Shown: positions 18,941 to 28,907, numbered from the stretch's first letter. The stretch is 64,000 bases of DNA from Porphyromonas asaccharolytica DSM 20707 (GCF_000212375.1 NC_015501.1:1364001-1428000), one strand, 5' to 3'. The notes: generated from the letters alone by a model not told the origin. A program made the numbers and translations.

Positions 18941-19002
18941 TAGGGGTTGGCACTGGATTTTCACTAGATGGAACCAAGGGAAGAGGCAGACGAGACAACA
19001 AA

Positions 19003-19038
19003 AAGAGAGGAGATGCCGATGATGACATCTCCTCTCTT
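19003..19038 (-). terminator. Terminator hairpin after the tricorn-like gene
   Basis: A perfect 13-bp stem AAGAGAGGAGATG with its complement, 10-nt loop, lies 87 bp after the stop of the minus-strand gene. A TTTTTGTTG tract follows on that strand. Confidence 0.75.
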
Positions 19039-19124
19039 GGGGGATTTAGTGGGGAGATGCGATGCTCCTCACTGTGTATGTTGGCTTGTACCGCAGGCTA
19101 GGCGGTGCTTGCTCCGTTTGCTGC

Positions 19125-22100
19125 TTATCGCTTGGGGAAGGTAGGCTGCGGATGCGCCTTGACCTCCTCCAGGAGTACGCGTACGGCTGCTTCTAGCTGA
19201 CTATCATGTCCCTCGAGGACGCGGTTGTAGTCGAGCGGTACCACGACATCGGGCTCGAGCTGCTTATTCTCGAGGAAGTCTCCCTGCTGGGTGCGATAAC
19301 CTACGGCGGGGATGCCGAAGAAGAGCAGCGGGTTCTGCATGGTGACCCAGTTGACCGAGGTCATAGTACCTGGTACTGGCATGCCGACGACCTTGCCCAT
19401 GCCGAGGGTCTGGTAGACCCATGGAGAGCCGTGTGCATTGGAGTAGTCAGCCTCGCAGACGAGCATGACTGAGGGCTTGGTCCATCGCTTGCTAGGCATC
19501 GTGCAGTAGTCCTGCCCACGAACCTCTTGCTGCAGATAAGCCTTGCCGCTGAAGAAGGTCTCGAGGTCTTCGTGCAGACGACCACCACCGTTGTAGCGGA
19601 TGTCGATGACGATACCATCGCATTGGTAGTACTTGCCCATCACCTCACTATAGACGGTGCGGAACTCGTCGTCGCCCATGCTCGGAATGTGTACATAGCC
19701 GAGACGACCGTTTGAGAGACGCTGTACCTCAGCTTCGCGAGCCTTGACCCAGCGCTTGTAGAGTAGTCCCGAGAAACGGCCCGAAGAGATCGGACGAACG
19801 GCCTCGGTGATCTCCTTTTGCTCCTTATTACTATAGAAGGTGACAGCTGTGAGCGTGCCCGTAGTGCCTGCGAGGAGGTCACGCCAGTCGGTGTGGTGGT
19901 CGATGCGTGTGCCATTGATCGCGACGATGCGGTCGCCAGGCTGTAGCTTGGTTAGGTAGGTGTCAAAGGGACCGCCCGTAACGATTTCATCGACGATGAT
20001 CCCCTCGAGGGGTAGGGAGTACCAGTTGTAGAGTAGTCCCAGATGTCCCGTAGCTGGCTCGCTAGAGCTCTGTCTGTAACCCGAGCCGGTGTGCGATACG
20101 TTGAGTTCGCCCAGGATCTCGCTGAGCATCTCGGAGAAGTCCTCGTTCGTCGCGATATGGGGCAAGAACTGGCGGTAGTGGTCAGTCAGCCCCTTCCAGT
20201 CTACGCCGTGCATATCTGTGCGGTAGAAGCGTAGCCCCTCCTCACGAACCATAAAGTCGTACATCGCCTCACGCTCGGCGTAGCTATCTAGCTCCACACG
20301 AGCACGGTAGTTGACTGGCTCAAACTTCTTCGAGGCGGGCGTAAAGCACTGCACCCGTCCAGAGGATATGACGAAGATCTTATCCCCCTTGGGAGTGGGG
20401 CGCATATAGGCACTGCCCGAGAGGTCTAGCTGACGTAGCATGGAGGTATTGCCCTCGCGTAGGTCTGTCTGCCAGAGGTTGTACCCACCCTCAAAGGCTG
20501 AGAGGTAGTAGAGGTTCTTACCATCGGCATCTACATAAGCGTCTGCTAGGTCGCTCGAATTGGGCGTGAGCCGTACGATGCGGTCCTCGATGCCCTTGAC
20601 CTCAACGATGATAGGCTTGGTCTCGTCCTTCTTAGCACTATCAGTGGGAACGGGATCAGATCCATACTGTAGCGTGTCTAGTCCAGCACGGTCGTAGAGG
20701 TCGCGCTCTTCGGGTGTCATGCTAAACTTCTCGTACGCCTTGCGATTGAGGAAAACGAGGAAAGCATCGCTCATGGAGCCCCACGAAGCGTGGTTGCGCA
20801 TACCATATCGGTCTGAGGTAAAGAGGATCGCATTGCCCTCCATAACCCAGCCCGTGAGGTCGCTGAAGTAACCGGTATTGGTCAGGTTAATCACCTCGCC
20901 ACCAGTCGCTCTTACCAAGCCTACGTCACCAAAGGGTGCATGGACATTGGGTGTATATCCGAAGGCTATCCAGCGACTGTCAGGACTCCACTCGTAGCTT
21001 ATGTAGCCGTGCATCTCGGGCTGATCCTTGCCACTGGTAACCTGTGTGAGCTTCTTGCTCTCGACATTATATGTATAGATGCGCTTGCGGTCTCCAACGA
21101 AGGCGATCAGCTTGCCATCGGGTGAGTACTGGGGGAGGGCTTGCTCCATCTTGCACTCGGGCATGAGGGGCTCCTCCTTGATAATGGTAGCAGAGGCGAA
21201 GTCTAGCTCCTTGTCTGAGGCGATGGTCGCCTTGTAGAGGATATGCTTGCCGTCACGGCGTGAGTCGTAGACGAGCGTCTTGCTGTCGGGACTCCAGGTG
21301 ACACTCTCCTCGGCGCCGGCGCTCTGGGTGATGCGCTTCGTCGTGCCATGCTCGACAGAGGTGACGTAGACATCACCACGCATGATGAAGGCTAGCTGCT
21401 TGCCGTCACTGCTGGGCGTGAAGGAGCTCCCTCCACTGCTGGCTGTGCGGCGGTACACTTTGTCCTTAGGACCCTCGGTGCGGAGGGTGATCTGCACCTT
21501 TTGCGGGGAGCGTCCCTCGGTCATGGTGTAGAGATCGCCATCGTAGGCGAAGCAGAGCCGTCCGGAGCGTGAGATACTGAGGAAGCGTACGGGGTGATTG
21601 CGGAAGCTGGTCACCTGCTGAGCGGTTTGCTCGCCGATGCGCTGCTTCCAGACGTTGAGCGAATTGCTCTTGCCTCGCTCGCTGATGAAGAAGACGGTCT
21701 GGTCATCAGGTCCGAAGACGGGTGAGAGGTCTTCGCCTGGCTCTAGTGTGCAGGCGGTGGTGGCTCCTGTCTTGGGGTCTACTATATAAATGTCTCGTGT
21801 GACGGAGCTGGTGTGGTGCTTGCGCCACTTATTCTCAAAGCCCTTGATGTCTTGCGCTACGTAGCGGTCGCCACGATGGCTGAAGGTGACAGCCTCCAGA
21901 GGACGAGCGTTGTAGAGCATAGGCGTGCCGCCATCGACAGGGATCATATAGAGCTGCGAGAGGATGCCCGAAGGATTGAGCGCACTGGTAGCAGGCTGCT
22001 GGAGAGATTCGGACATAATGATAAAGCGACCGTCGGGTGTGTAGCACTCGACGGTATGGCTATTGCCCGAGTGGTGCGTGATGCGCTTGACATCGCCACC

Positions 22101-22412
22101 GAGGGCTGACATAGTGTAGATGGAGCGGTGCCCATCACGATTGCTCATGAAGGCGATACGCTTGCCATCGGGACTCCATGTAGGGTGTGACTCGTACCCA
22201 TCGGAGCCGGTCAGGAGACGAGCCTCGCCACCGATCGCGTCGACAATGTAGATGTCGCCTTGGTAGCAAAAAGCTATCTGATTACCATCTGGTGAGATCT
22301 GGGCGTAGCGTAGCCAACGGGGTGTCTCCTGCGCTACAGCCCCCACGAGCCAGGTGGCTGAGAGGGCTAGTAGGAGTAGGAGACGCTTGCAAAGGGAAGT
22401 GTTCCTCTTCAT
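19125..22412 (-). CDS. Tricorn-like S41-family protease
   Basis: The product is 1095 aa with a signal peptide (cleavage after AVAQ, ~27), so it is exported. The N-terminal ~600 residues are WD40/PD40 beta-propeller repeats with the recurrent (W/P)SPDG(K/S) signature, as in tricorn and TolB. A linker with helices is followed by a PDZ domain (about 790-870, GDRIVAINGTRI) and a C-terminal S41 protease core with IDIRYNGGG and a probable nucleophile in CEADYSNAHGSPW. Archaeal tricorn degrades peptides released by the proteasome; the exported bacterial relatives probably trim peptides in the periplasm, which fits an amino-acid-fermenting lifestyle. It lies 23 bp after htpG. Confidence 0.88.
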   Translation of the reverse strand: MKRNTSLCKRLLLLLALSATWLVGAVAQETPRWLRYAQISPDGNQIAFCYQGDIYIVDAIGGEARLLTGSDGYESHPTWSPDGKRIAFMSNRDGHRSIYTMSALGGDVKRITHHSGNSHTVECYTPDGRFIIMSESLQQPATSALNPSGILSQLYMIPVDGGTPMLYNARPLEAVTFSHRGDRYVAQDIKGFENKWRKHHTSSVTRDIYIVDPKTGATTACTLEPGEDLSPVFGPDDQTVFFISERGKSNSLNVWKQRIGEQTAQQVTSFRNHPVRFLSISRSGRLCFAYDGDLYTMTEGRSPQKVQITLRTEGPKDKVYRRTASSGGSSFTPSSDGKQLAFIMRGDVYVTSVEHGTTKRITQSAGAEESVTWSPDSKTLVYDSRRDGKHILYKATIASDKELDFASATIIKEEPLMPECKMEQALPQYSPDGKLIAFVGDRKRIYTYNVESKKLTQVTSGKDQPEMHGYISYEWSPDSRWIAFGYTPNVHAPFGDVGLVRATGGEVINLTNTGYFSDLTGWVMEGNAILFTSDRYGMRNHASWGSMSDAFLVFLNRKAYEKFSMTPEERDLYDRAGLDTLQYGSDPVPTDSAKKDETKPIIVEVKGIEDRIVRLTPNSSDLADAYVDADGKNLYYLSAFEGGYNLWQTDLREGNTSMLRQLDLSGSAYMRPTPKGDKIFVISSGRVQCFTPASKKFEPVNYRARVELDSYAEREAMYDFMVREEGLRFYRTDMHGVDWKGLTDHYRQFLPHIATNEDFSEMLSEILGELNVSHTGSGYRQSSSEPATGHLGLLYNWYSLPLEGIIVDEIVTGGPFDTYLTKLQPGDRIVAINGTRIDHHTDWRDLLAGTTGTLTAVTFYSNKEQKEITEAVRPISSGRFSGLLYKRWVKAREAEVQRLSNGRLGYVHIPSMGDDEFRTVYSEVMGKYYQCDGIVIDIRYNGGGRLHEDLETFFSGKAYLQQEVRGQDYCTMPSKRWTKPSVMLVCEADYSNAHGSPWVYQTLGMGKVVGMPVPGTMTSVNWVTMQNPLLFFGIPAVGYRTQQGDFLENKQLEPDVVVPLDYNRVLEGHDSQLEAAVRVLLEEVKAHPQPTFPKR

Positions 22413-22435
22413 AAAACGGATATTCTTAGGGGTAT

Positions 22436-24505
22436 TTACTTAGACGATAGAAGTTCGGTAGTGCGCTTGATGAACTCTTGTAGGGCAACGCCTCGTAGTT
22501 CACCAGCAGAGAGTAGAGCCAGCTCGACGATGTGACGTATCATAGGCTGCTTCTCGGCATACTGGTCGAAGAAGCTTTGCATCTCGCCGTGTAGCTCTTC
22601 TTGCTGCTTGTGGAGAGCCTCCTTCTTCTCTTGTAGTTCTTTCTTTTGCTCCTCGGTAGGCTCGGTTTGCTCCTTGGCCTCCTTGTCTAGCTCTGTGACT
22701 TGCTCTTGGAGCGTGGCGAGCTGGGAGCGCAGGGACGCAAGCTGTGGCTCTAGCTCCTTGCCCTCACCCTCTAGCAAGCTCTTGATGAGCGGGTGATCCG
22801 CATTGAGTACGAGTGAATAGCTGTCGGGGAGTGAGTTGTAGAAGGAAGCCCCAGGCTGATACTGCGACATCTCTTTCATACGGCGCATCCACTCCATACG
22901 CGTGACCACTGCTGGCTGAGCATCCTGACCCATATTACGCAGGAAGATCTGATAGTTGACCTCGCCTGTGGGGAGCGCCTTGGCAAAGAGACTACGCATG
23001 ATCTCGGTCTCATGTGCGGAAGCGTCGGTCGTCGTGTCGTCACGCTGGATCAATTGGTCGACCGTGTCACTGTCTACACGTACGAAGTGTGTGTTCTCCC
23101 ACTTCTGCTCTAGATGGTTGAGTAGGGGCGTGTCGAGCATGCCGTGCATGTGGAGTACGTTGTACCCCTTAGCCTCGGCAGCCTGTATGTAGCTGTACTG
23201 CGCCTCAGGATCGGTGGCGTAGAGGTAGACGAGCTTGCCGTCCTTGTCGGTCTGATTGCTCTTGACCAGCTCACGATACTCCTCGGGCGTGTAGAACTTT
23301 CCCGCCACATCCTCCAGGAGGAGTAGTGACTTGAGCGCACGCTCCTCCATCTTCTCATCGGTGAGGATACCATAATGTATGAAGACGGAGAGATCGGGCC
23401 ACTTAGCTTCGTAGGTGGGGCGGTCATTTTTCATGATCTCCTCCAGCTTGTCGGCCACCTTCTTAGTAATGTAGCTGCTGATCTTCTTGACATTGCTATC
23501 AGACTGTAGGTAAGAGCGCGACACATTGAGCGGGATGTCTGGTGAGTCGATCACACCATGGAGCAAGGTCAAGTACATAGGCACGATGCTCTCCACCTCG
23601 TCAGTCACAAAGACCTGATTGCAGTAGAGCTTGATCTTGTTGCTCTGCAGATCCACCTTGTTGCTCACCTTGGGGAAGTAGAGTACTCCTGTCAAGGTGA
23701 AGGGGTAATCCACATTAAGGTGTATCCAAAAGAGCGGCTCGTCAGCTCCTGGGTAGAGCTTGCGGTAGAACTCACGATAGTCCTCGTCCGTAAGGTCTTG
23801 AGGTTTGCGGAGCCAGAGCGGGTTGGTGTCGTTGATCACATTGTCCTCCTCGGTATCCTGCATCTTGCCGTCCTTCCACTCCTGCTTCTTACCAAAGATA
23901 ATGGGGATCGGGAGGAAGCGACAATACTTCGTCAGTAGCTCCTCGATGCGTGCCTGCTCGAGGAACTCGCTGCTCTCTTCGTCCAGATGCATGATAATGT
24001 CGGTACCACGCTTGGTGCGGATACCCGTACTCATCTCGTAGGCAGGCGAACCGTCACAGCTCCAGTGGACTGGCTGTGCATCTGGCTGGTAGGAGAGGGT
24101 GTCTATCTCGACACGCTCGGAGACCATAAAGGCTGAGTAAAAGCCTAGTCCGAAGTGCCCGATGATATTGCCGGAAGCATCTTTGTACTTCTCCAGGAAG
24201 TCCTCTGCTCCAGAGAAAGCTATCTGATTGATGTAACGCTCTACCTCATCGGCAGTCATACCGATACCGTAGTCTCGTACGGTGAGTGTACGCGCCTCCT
24301 TATCTAGTAGGACCTCTACACGGAGATCCTCAGTGCTGCCTACCTCCGTGCCACGAGCTATCAGAGCGCGTAGCTTGGTTGTCGCATCGACTGCGTTGGA
24401 TACGATCTCACGAAGGAATATATCATGCTCACTATAGAGAAACTTCTTGATGACGGGGAATATGTTTTCACTCGTAACCCCGATTTGTCCTTTATTACTA
24501 TTCAT
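22436..24505 (-). CDS. htpG: Chaperone protein HtpG (Hsp90)
   Basis: The product is 689 aa, slightly longer than typical bacterial HtpG. The N-terminal GHKL ATPase motifs are intact: REIVSNAVDA with the catalytic Glu, DYGIGMT and GHFGLGFYSAFMV. The middle domain follows to about residue 500. Near residues 580-650 there is a strongly charged Glu/Lys/Gln-rich coiled coil (KEQTEPTEEQKKELQEKK) inside the C-terminal dimerisation region, which E. coli HtpG lacks as far as I recall. The end lacks the eukaryotic MEEVD. It is 36 bp from the clpC-like gene, making a chaperone-protease group. Confidence 0.96.
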   Translation of the reverse strand: MNSNKGQIGVTSENIFPVIKKFLYSEHDIFLREIVSNAVDATTKLRALIARGTEVGSTEDLRVEVLLDKEARTLTVRDYGIGMTADEVERYINQIAFSGAEDFLEKYKDASGNIIGHFGLGFYSAFMVSERVEIDTLSYQPDAQPVHWSCDGSPAYEMSTGIRTKRGTDIIMHLDEESSEFLEQARIEELLTKYCRFLPIPIIFGKKQEWKDGKMQDTEEDNVINDTNPLWLRKPQDLTDEDYREFYRKLYPGADEPLFWIHLNVDYPFTLTGVLYFPKVSNKVDLQSNKIKLYCNQVFVTDEVESIVPMYLTLLHGVIDSPDIPLNVSRSYLQSDSNVKKISSYITKKVADKLEEIMKNDRPTYEAKWPDLSVFIHYGILTDEKMEERALKSLLLLEDVAGKFYTPEEYRELVKSNQTDKDGKLVYLYATDPEAQYSYIQAAEAKGYNVLHMHGMLDTPLLNHLEQKWENTHFVRVDSDTVDQLIQRDDTTTDASAHETEIMRSLFAKALPTGEVNYQIFLRNMGQDAQPAVVTRMEWMRRMKEMSQYQPGASFYNSLPDSYSLVLNADHPLIKSLLEGEGKELEPQLASLRSQLATLQEQVTELDKEAKEQTEPTEEQKKELQEKKEALHKQQEELHGEMQSFFDQYAEKQPMIRHIVELALLSAGELRGVALQEFIKRTTELLSSK

Positions 24506-24541
24506 AAGCTTGAATTATTTGTCTGATTTGAATGGTTACCG

Positions 24542-27500
24542 CTAGTCGCCCTTCTGGCTAGAAGAGGTGAACGAGGGTAGGGCGAAGCCTAGTGTTGCTT
24601 CATCGCTCTTTGCTTGCGACTCCTTTTGCGGTACACGCTTGTCCACCTCCATGAGGAGTTCGCCCTCAGAGACACGCAGACGCACCGTGTCGCCTACATT
24701 TGCCTCACCATCGAGGATGAGATCCGTTAGCTTGTCCTCGATCCAGTGACGTAGAGCACGTCTCAGCGGTCTAGCACCGTACTCTAGGTCAAAGCCCACA
24801 TCGGCGAGCTTGTCCTTTGCCGAGGGCGTGACTACGAGGTTGTACCCCTGCTCGGTGATACGCGCCATGATAGGACGAAGCTCCACATCTACGATCTTGC
24901 GGATGTCCTCCTTCTCTAGGCTGGCGAAGTAGATCGTCTCATCAAGACGGTTGAGGAACTCAGGGCTAAAGTGCTTCTTGAGCTGCTTGCTCAGCAAAGC
25001 CTCCTGCTCCGTCTGGGTGAGCTGCACCTCCTGACGGAAGCCGACGCCAGCGCCAAAGTCCTTGAGCTGGCGCGTACCAATGTTGCTCGTCAGTATGATG
25101 ACTGTATTCTTAAAACTCACGTGCGTACCATCGGCAGCGGTGATAAAGCCATCGTCGAGGATCTGCAGGAGTATATTATAAACGTCCGGGTGCGCCTTCT
25201 CTAGCTCGTCAAAGAGTACGACCGAGTAAGGCTTGCGTCTTACCTGCTCTGTGAGCTGTCCGCCCTCGTCGTAGCCGACGTAGCCAGGAGCGGCGCCCAC
25301 GAGACGAGAGACGTTGAACGACTCCATATACTCACTCATATCAATACGTATGAGTGCGTCCTCATCGTCAAAGAGTAGCTCGGCAAGCTTCTTAGCTAGA
25401 TAGGTCTTACCGACACCTGTTGGACCAAGGAAGAGAAAGCTCCCGATGGGTTGCTTGTCGCTACCCAAGCCGAGGCGGTTACGCTGTATCGCTTTGACCA
25501 CCTTGTCGATCGCATCATCCTGACCGATCACTATATCCTTAAGCGTCTGGCGCATCTGGCGTAGCTTAGCGTGCTCCTCCTGACTAATGTTGGAGATAGG
25601 CACCCCGCTCATCATAGAGACCGTCTTGGCGACCGCCTCCTCATCTACAGGTAGATAGATGGCAGCCTCCTGGGCATGTGCTTTTTCCAGCTCCTCGTCC
25701 ACCTCTTTCTGGACTAAGTCTTCCTGCACTTTGAGGGTCATAGCGGTGTCGTAGTTGCTCTCACGCACTGCCTTGTCACGAGAAGCGCGATAGGTACGCA
25801 GCTGCTGTCGGAGCGAAGCGACCTTGTCGCTCTCACCCATCTTGCCCTTGAGGTGCATACTCGCGCCCACCTCGTCCAGGACGTCAATAGCCTTGTCGGG
25901 GAAGTAGCGGTCGTAGATATATCTATTGGTCAGGCGCACCATAGCGACCAAAGCTTCGTCGCTGTAGTGTACATGGTGAAACTCTTCATATCGATCCTTC
26001 AGTTGACGCAGTATCTCAAGCGTTTCCTCGGGTGTGTTTGGCTCGATCATCACCTTCTGAAAGCGACGCGCCAAGGCTCCGTTCTTCTCAATGCTCTTGC
26101 GATACTCATCTAGTGTGGTGGCGCCGATCACCTGTATCGTGCCACGCGCCAGAGCCGGCTTGAGCATATTGGAAGCGTCCATACTGCCCTCTGTCGAGCC
26201 AGCGCCCATCAGCGTGTGGATCTCGTCAAAGAGTAGGATCGTATTACCCAGCATCTCAGCCTCCTTGAGTAGTGCCTTAAATCGCTCCTCAAAGTCTCCT
26301 CTGTAGCGTGTGCCGGCTAGCATCTGTGCCAAGTCTACGCTGTAGAGCACCTTGCCACGAAGCTTGTAGCTCACCTCGTCGCGCGCTAAGAGCTGTGCTA
26401 AGCCCTCGGCGACGGCTGTCTTACCGACACCCGCCTCGCCGATCAGCACGGGGTTGTTCTTCTGTCGGCGACAGAGTATATGTGTGATACGCTCTAGTTC
26501 CTTAGCACGACCAATCATCGGGTCTAGCTTGCCATCCTTAGCGAGCTGGTTAAGGTTGGTCGCAAAGGCATCTAGCGCAGGTGTCTTAGAGCGCTTGCTA
26601 GACTTGTTAGAGGCTTTCTCCTCCTTGTCGCCCTCATCATCGGCATTTAGGTCGAAGGGGTTGCTTCCCGAGTTTTGCGTTACCTTGCGCTGCTCGTGAC
26701 GTATGATCGCCTTGATATGCTCTTGTATCTCTTCGGGCAGTTCTTCTAGTGGCACAGCGCGCATAGAGCTTTTGTCCGTATCCCCATTGGGATCATTTTG
26801 AGATACGAAGACCTCTACTTGCTTTACAATGGAATTAGGATCCAATTCACTAGCAGGCTCTTTCGTCTGGGTAGCGTCTGAGCTTAATACGCCTGAGAAA
26901 ATCTTCTCAAAGGGAGCTTGCCATGCAGCGACATTTAGCTCTTGGCGCATCTCCTCTGTCAATGCATCAGGCATCCCCGTCATAGCTGCGGAGAGGATCG
27001 TCTGAAGCATCTGCTCCTCCGCCTCGACACTGGCTATCGCCTGCACCTCGACAGAGGTCGCTTTAGAGCTATGCTCTAGACTGTTCTGTACATAGCTAGC
27101 TAGGATCTCCTCCTTAGCGGGACGAGAGGTGATGTATGGCCATGGGTAGATGTCCAGTCGCCCCTCGTGTAGCATGTAAGCGACAATACGCGGTGCGTCA
27201 ATCACGGGAAAGTCATCATGATTGGGGAAGATCTCCCACGCCCCCTCAAGGATAGACTTTACCTGATCGTGGTAGTAGCGTATGAGCTCTGCACTAGGCA
27301 TCGTGTAGTGACCCTGGTCGAAGATGCTCTGGATCTGCTTGTAGTACCCACTCTTCGCAGGCTCCTCAAAGAGCGTGTATTGGAGTTGAGAGAGCGGTAT
27401 ATTCAGAGTTCGCAAGATGAAGGCACTAGGAAAGGTGTCTTTACTGCGAGCTAAGTCGATAAAAAGCGGTCTAGAGATGTCTAGTTGCTCCCCCGAACGT

Positions 27501-27571
27501 AGTCCGATAGCGCAAGCTCTAGAAAAAGCTCTGACCACTTGATTACTTATTTGGTATGGCGTGAAATTCAT
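24542..27571 (-). CDS. ClpC/ClpA-like AAA+ unfoldase
   Basis: The product is 1009 aa, longer than ClpC (~810-850). It has two AAA+ modules: D1 Walker [13 protein letters not shown] near 380 and D2 Walker A GPTGVGKT near 720, with LLFDEIHTL and [11 protein letters not shown] Walker B segments. A ClpC-like middle coiled coil (about 580-640) separates them. A VGF tripeptide in the D2 region after [15 protein letters not shown] sits where the ClpP-docking loop is expected, so it probably works with ClpP rather than as a ClpB disaggregase. The N-terminal ~340 residues are long, divergent and contain an acidic/Lys linker. Downstream are htpG and a large protease. Confidence 0.9.
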   Translation of the reverse strand: MNFTPYQISNQVVRAFSRACAIGLRSGEQLDISRPLFIDLARSKDTFPSAFILRTLNIPLSQLQYTLFEEPAKSGYYKQIQSIFDQGHYTMPSAELIRYYHDQVKSILEGAWEIFPNHDDFPVIDAPRIVAYMLHEGRLDIYPWPYITSRPAKEEILASYVQNSLEHSSKATSVEVQAIASVEAEEQMLQTILSAAMTGMPDALTEEMRQELNVAAWQAPFEKIFSGVLSSDATQTKEPASELDPNSIVKQVEVFVSQNDPNGDTDKSSMRAVPLEELPEEIQEHIKAIIRHEQRKVTQNSGSNPFDLNADDEGDKEEKASNKSSKRSKTPALDAFATNLNQLAKDGKLDPMIGRAKELERITHILCRRQKNNPVLIGEAGVGKTAVAEGLAQLLARDEVSYKLRGKVLYSVDLAQMLAGTRYRGDFEERFKALLKEAEMLGNTILLFDEIHTLMGAGSTEGSMDASNMLKPALARGTIQVIGATTLDEYRKSIEKNGALARRFQKVMIEPNTPEETLEILRQLKDRYEEFHHVHYSDEALVAMVRLTNRYIYDRYFPDKAIDVLDEVGASMHLKGKMGESDKVASLRQQLRTYRASRDKAVRESNYDTAMTLKVQEDLVQKEVDEELEKAHAQEAAIYLPVDEEAVAKTVSMMSGVPISNISQEEHAKLRQMRQTLKDIVIGQDDAIDKVVKAIQRNRLGLGSDKQPIGSFLFLGPTGVGKTYLAKKLAELLFDDEDALIRIDMSEYMESFNVSRLVGAAPGYVGYDEGGQLTEQVRRKPYSVVLFDELEKAHPDVYNILLQILDDGFITAADGTHVSFKNTVIILTSNIGTRQLKDFGAGVGFRQEVQLTQTEQEALLSKQLKKHFSPEFLNRLDETIYFASLEKEDIRKIVDVELRPIMARITEQGYNLVVTPSAKDKLADVGFDLEYGARPLRRALRHWIEDKLTDLILDGEANVGDTVRLRVSEGELLMEVDKRVPQKESQAKSDEATLGFALPSFTSSSQKGD

Positions 27572-27696
27572 GCGTATATATTATCTCTTGAGAGTGAATT
27601 ATGTTATGCTTGGTACCGCTTCAAGGGTACTAGCACTGGGCGATATATGCAGGTGCACAGCACAGCTAGGCACCCTAATGTAATAGTCTCGCTGTG

Positions 27697-27726
27697 TAAA
27701 GGTACTCAAAAACTGTACCACGGCAA
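27697..27726 (-). promoter_or_regulatory. Promoter candidate for the clpC-like operon
   Basis: TTG (27,726-27,724), 19 nt, TACCTTTA (27,704-27,697) on the minus strand match the Bacteroidota form except for the last base of the -7 box. A second lone TACCTTTG lies at 27,820-27,827. Nothing else was recognised between 27,572 and 27,831; the leader would be about 120 nt. Confidence 0.45.
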
Positions 27727-27837
27727 GGAATACAGCTGGTATCAACTCGCTTCATGTCGTCGATAGACTAAATAGACAGACGAGAAAGCGGATAGGACAA
27801 ATTGACCCAATGATGTAGGCAAAGGTAGGGTAAAAAG

Positions 27838-27889
27838 AGAGAGACCTACTGAAGCCTCATCTGCATAAGGTCATCCAATAGGTCTCTCT
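27838..27889 (-). terminator. Terminator after tRNA-Leu(GAG)
   Basis: An 11-bp perfect stem (AGAGAGACCTA at 27,838-27,848 with its complement at 27,879-27,889) encloses a 30-nt loop. On the minus strand it is followed by CTTTTTACCC, and it starts 3 nt after the tRNA end. Confidence 0.7.
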
Positions 27890-27891
27890 CG

Positions 27892-27978
27892 TGGTACGCA
27901 GGATGAGAGTCGAACTCACACACCATTGCTGGCACTACCCCCTCAAAGTAGCGTGTCTACCAATTCCACCACCTGCGC
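27892..27978 (-). tRNA. tRNA-Leu (anticodon GAG)
   Basis: The gene is 87 nt including an encoded CCA. The acceptor stem GCGCAGG/CCTGCGT closes with a G-U first pair. The D-arm GTGGAATTGGTAGACAC, anticodon stem CTACT/GGTAG around TTGAGGG, a long class II variable arm (TGCCAGCAATGGTGTG) and the TTCGACT T-loop are all present. It reads CUC and CUU. Confidence 0.93.
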
Positions 27979-28035
27979 ATACAATATATTATTATAGTCT
28001 CTTACAGCAACTACTACGCCTAAAGTAATCTTAGG

Positions 28036-28119
28036 TGCCCAAGACAGGAATCGAACCTGCACAAACTTGCGTTTACTAGTACCTGAAACTAGCGCGTCTA
28101 CCAGTTCCGCCACTTGGGC
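28036..28119 (-). tRNA. tRNA-Leu (anticodon CAG)
   Basis: The gene is 84 nt without CCA (the genome reads CCT after the discriminator A). The acceptor stem GCCCAAG/CTTGGGC is perfect. The anticodon stem CTAGT/ACTAG encloses TTCAGGT, and a class II variable arm and TTCGATT T-loop follow. It reads CUG. Confidence 0.95.
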
Positions 28120-28152
28120 TTGTAGCAGTGACTACCTGTGTACATATAATAA

Positions 28153-28177
28153 ACTCTCCATAGTAGTAATGGGGAGT
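28153..28177 (-). terminator. Weak hairpin between tRNA-Asp and tRNA-Leu(CAG)
   Basis: ACTCTCCAT and ATGGGGAGT can pair, with one mismatch in the minus-strand transcript, followed there by TTTATTATATG. It may be a partial terminator of the tRNA-Asp transcript. Confidence 0.35.
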
Positions 28178-28295
28178 CTAAAAAGAGTGCTGTAATCAGG
28201 AGATCGCTACCTCCTTAAGACTAAGAATCCTCTTACTCCGTCACACTTGCTGACCATCTTGTCAAGAAGTTGTGACCTCGTATGAGGAATCAGAG

Positions 28296-28369
28296 CGGTG
28301 CGGACGGGACTCGAACCCGTGACCCCCTGCGTGACAGGCAGGTATTCTAACCAGCTGAACTACCGCACC
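28296..28369 (-). tRNA. tRNA-Asp (anticodon GTC)
   Basis: The gene is 74 nt, CCA not encoded. Acceptor stem GGTGCGG/CCGCACC is perfect; anticodon stem CCTGC/GCAGG encloses CTGTCAC; the T-arm carries GTTCGAGTC. Discriminator G fits tRNA-Asp. Confidence 0.96.
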
Positions 28370-28386
28370 TCGGTTGTTTTGCTCTG

Positions 28387-28416
28387 CAAAGGTACAAAAA
28401 AATATCAACACTGCAA
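28387..28416 (-). promoter_or_regulatory. Proximal promoter of tRNA-Asp
   Basis: TTG (28,416-28,414), 19 nt, TACCTTTG (28,394-28,387) on the minus strand match the Bacteroidota consensus exactly. Transcription would begin near 28,380, about 11 nt before the tRNA. Confidence 0.65.
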
Positions 28417-28524
28417 TAGCTGAGGTGATCTTTTTTGCGAAGCTCCAAATGAGACCTTTCAAAATAGGCTCACTAGCCTAGGTATAGAAAGTGAGAGCAA
28501 CGCTCCTCTGCTCCTTAGCGGTGA

Positions 28525-28554
28525 CAAAGGTACGACAATTTTTGAAACTAACAA
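28525..28554 (-). promoter_or_regulatory. Distal promoter upstream of tRNA-Asp
   Basis: A second exact match, TTG (28,554-28,552), 19 nt, TACCTTTG (28,532-28,525), stands 138 bp upstream of the first. It would give a leader of about 150 nt or a separate small RNA. Confidence 0.55.
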
Positions 28555-28740
28555 CTGCTTCCTCGTCAATTTCTACTCCGTAAGTTACGACCGTGATAAG
28601 AGCGTACGCTATCTTTGCGACTTAGATCTCTGTTAAATAGACTTTTATCGATTGACCCTGTGGTGATGAAACATCTATTCTTGTGATAGAAAGATTTTAT
28701 TGGCGGTGCTTTTGTCGCCTCATAAACTGAAATTAGAGAC

Positions 28741-28907
28741 GTCCACGTGGATATTTCAAAATTCCCAGGTGAAGAAAAAGAAATCTCCACGTAGGGACGA
28801 ATCATTTCCTCCGAAGTTTCATTTGATTCCTCCGAAGTTTCATTTCATATCCACGTGGAGAATTTTTATTTTCCACGTGGATATTTCAAAATCCCCACGT
28901 GGATATA
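28741..28907. repeat. 21/22-bp-period array, CCACGTGG theme (array 3)
   Basis: Eight units have their CC at 28,743, 28,765, 28,787, 28,808, 28,829, 28,851, 28,873 and 28,895 (steps 22, 22, 21, 21, 22, 22, 22). Four carry the complete palindrome CCACGTGG, two carry a variant of it, and two read TTCCTCCGAAGTTTCATT. About 60 bp of the middle is almost identical to array 4 at 40,320-40,440. The mixed 21/22 step breaks any reading frame, so it is not coding. Confidence 0.9.

Noticed and set aside
27539-27766. Plus-strand frame in the clpC leader
   Set aside because: It overlaps the clpC start and promoter on the other strand and shows no motif.
28262-28462. Minus-strand open frame with text AVVQLVRIPACHAGG
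   Set aside because: It is the translation of tRNA-Asp and its flank, a common artefact.
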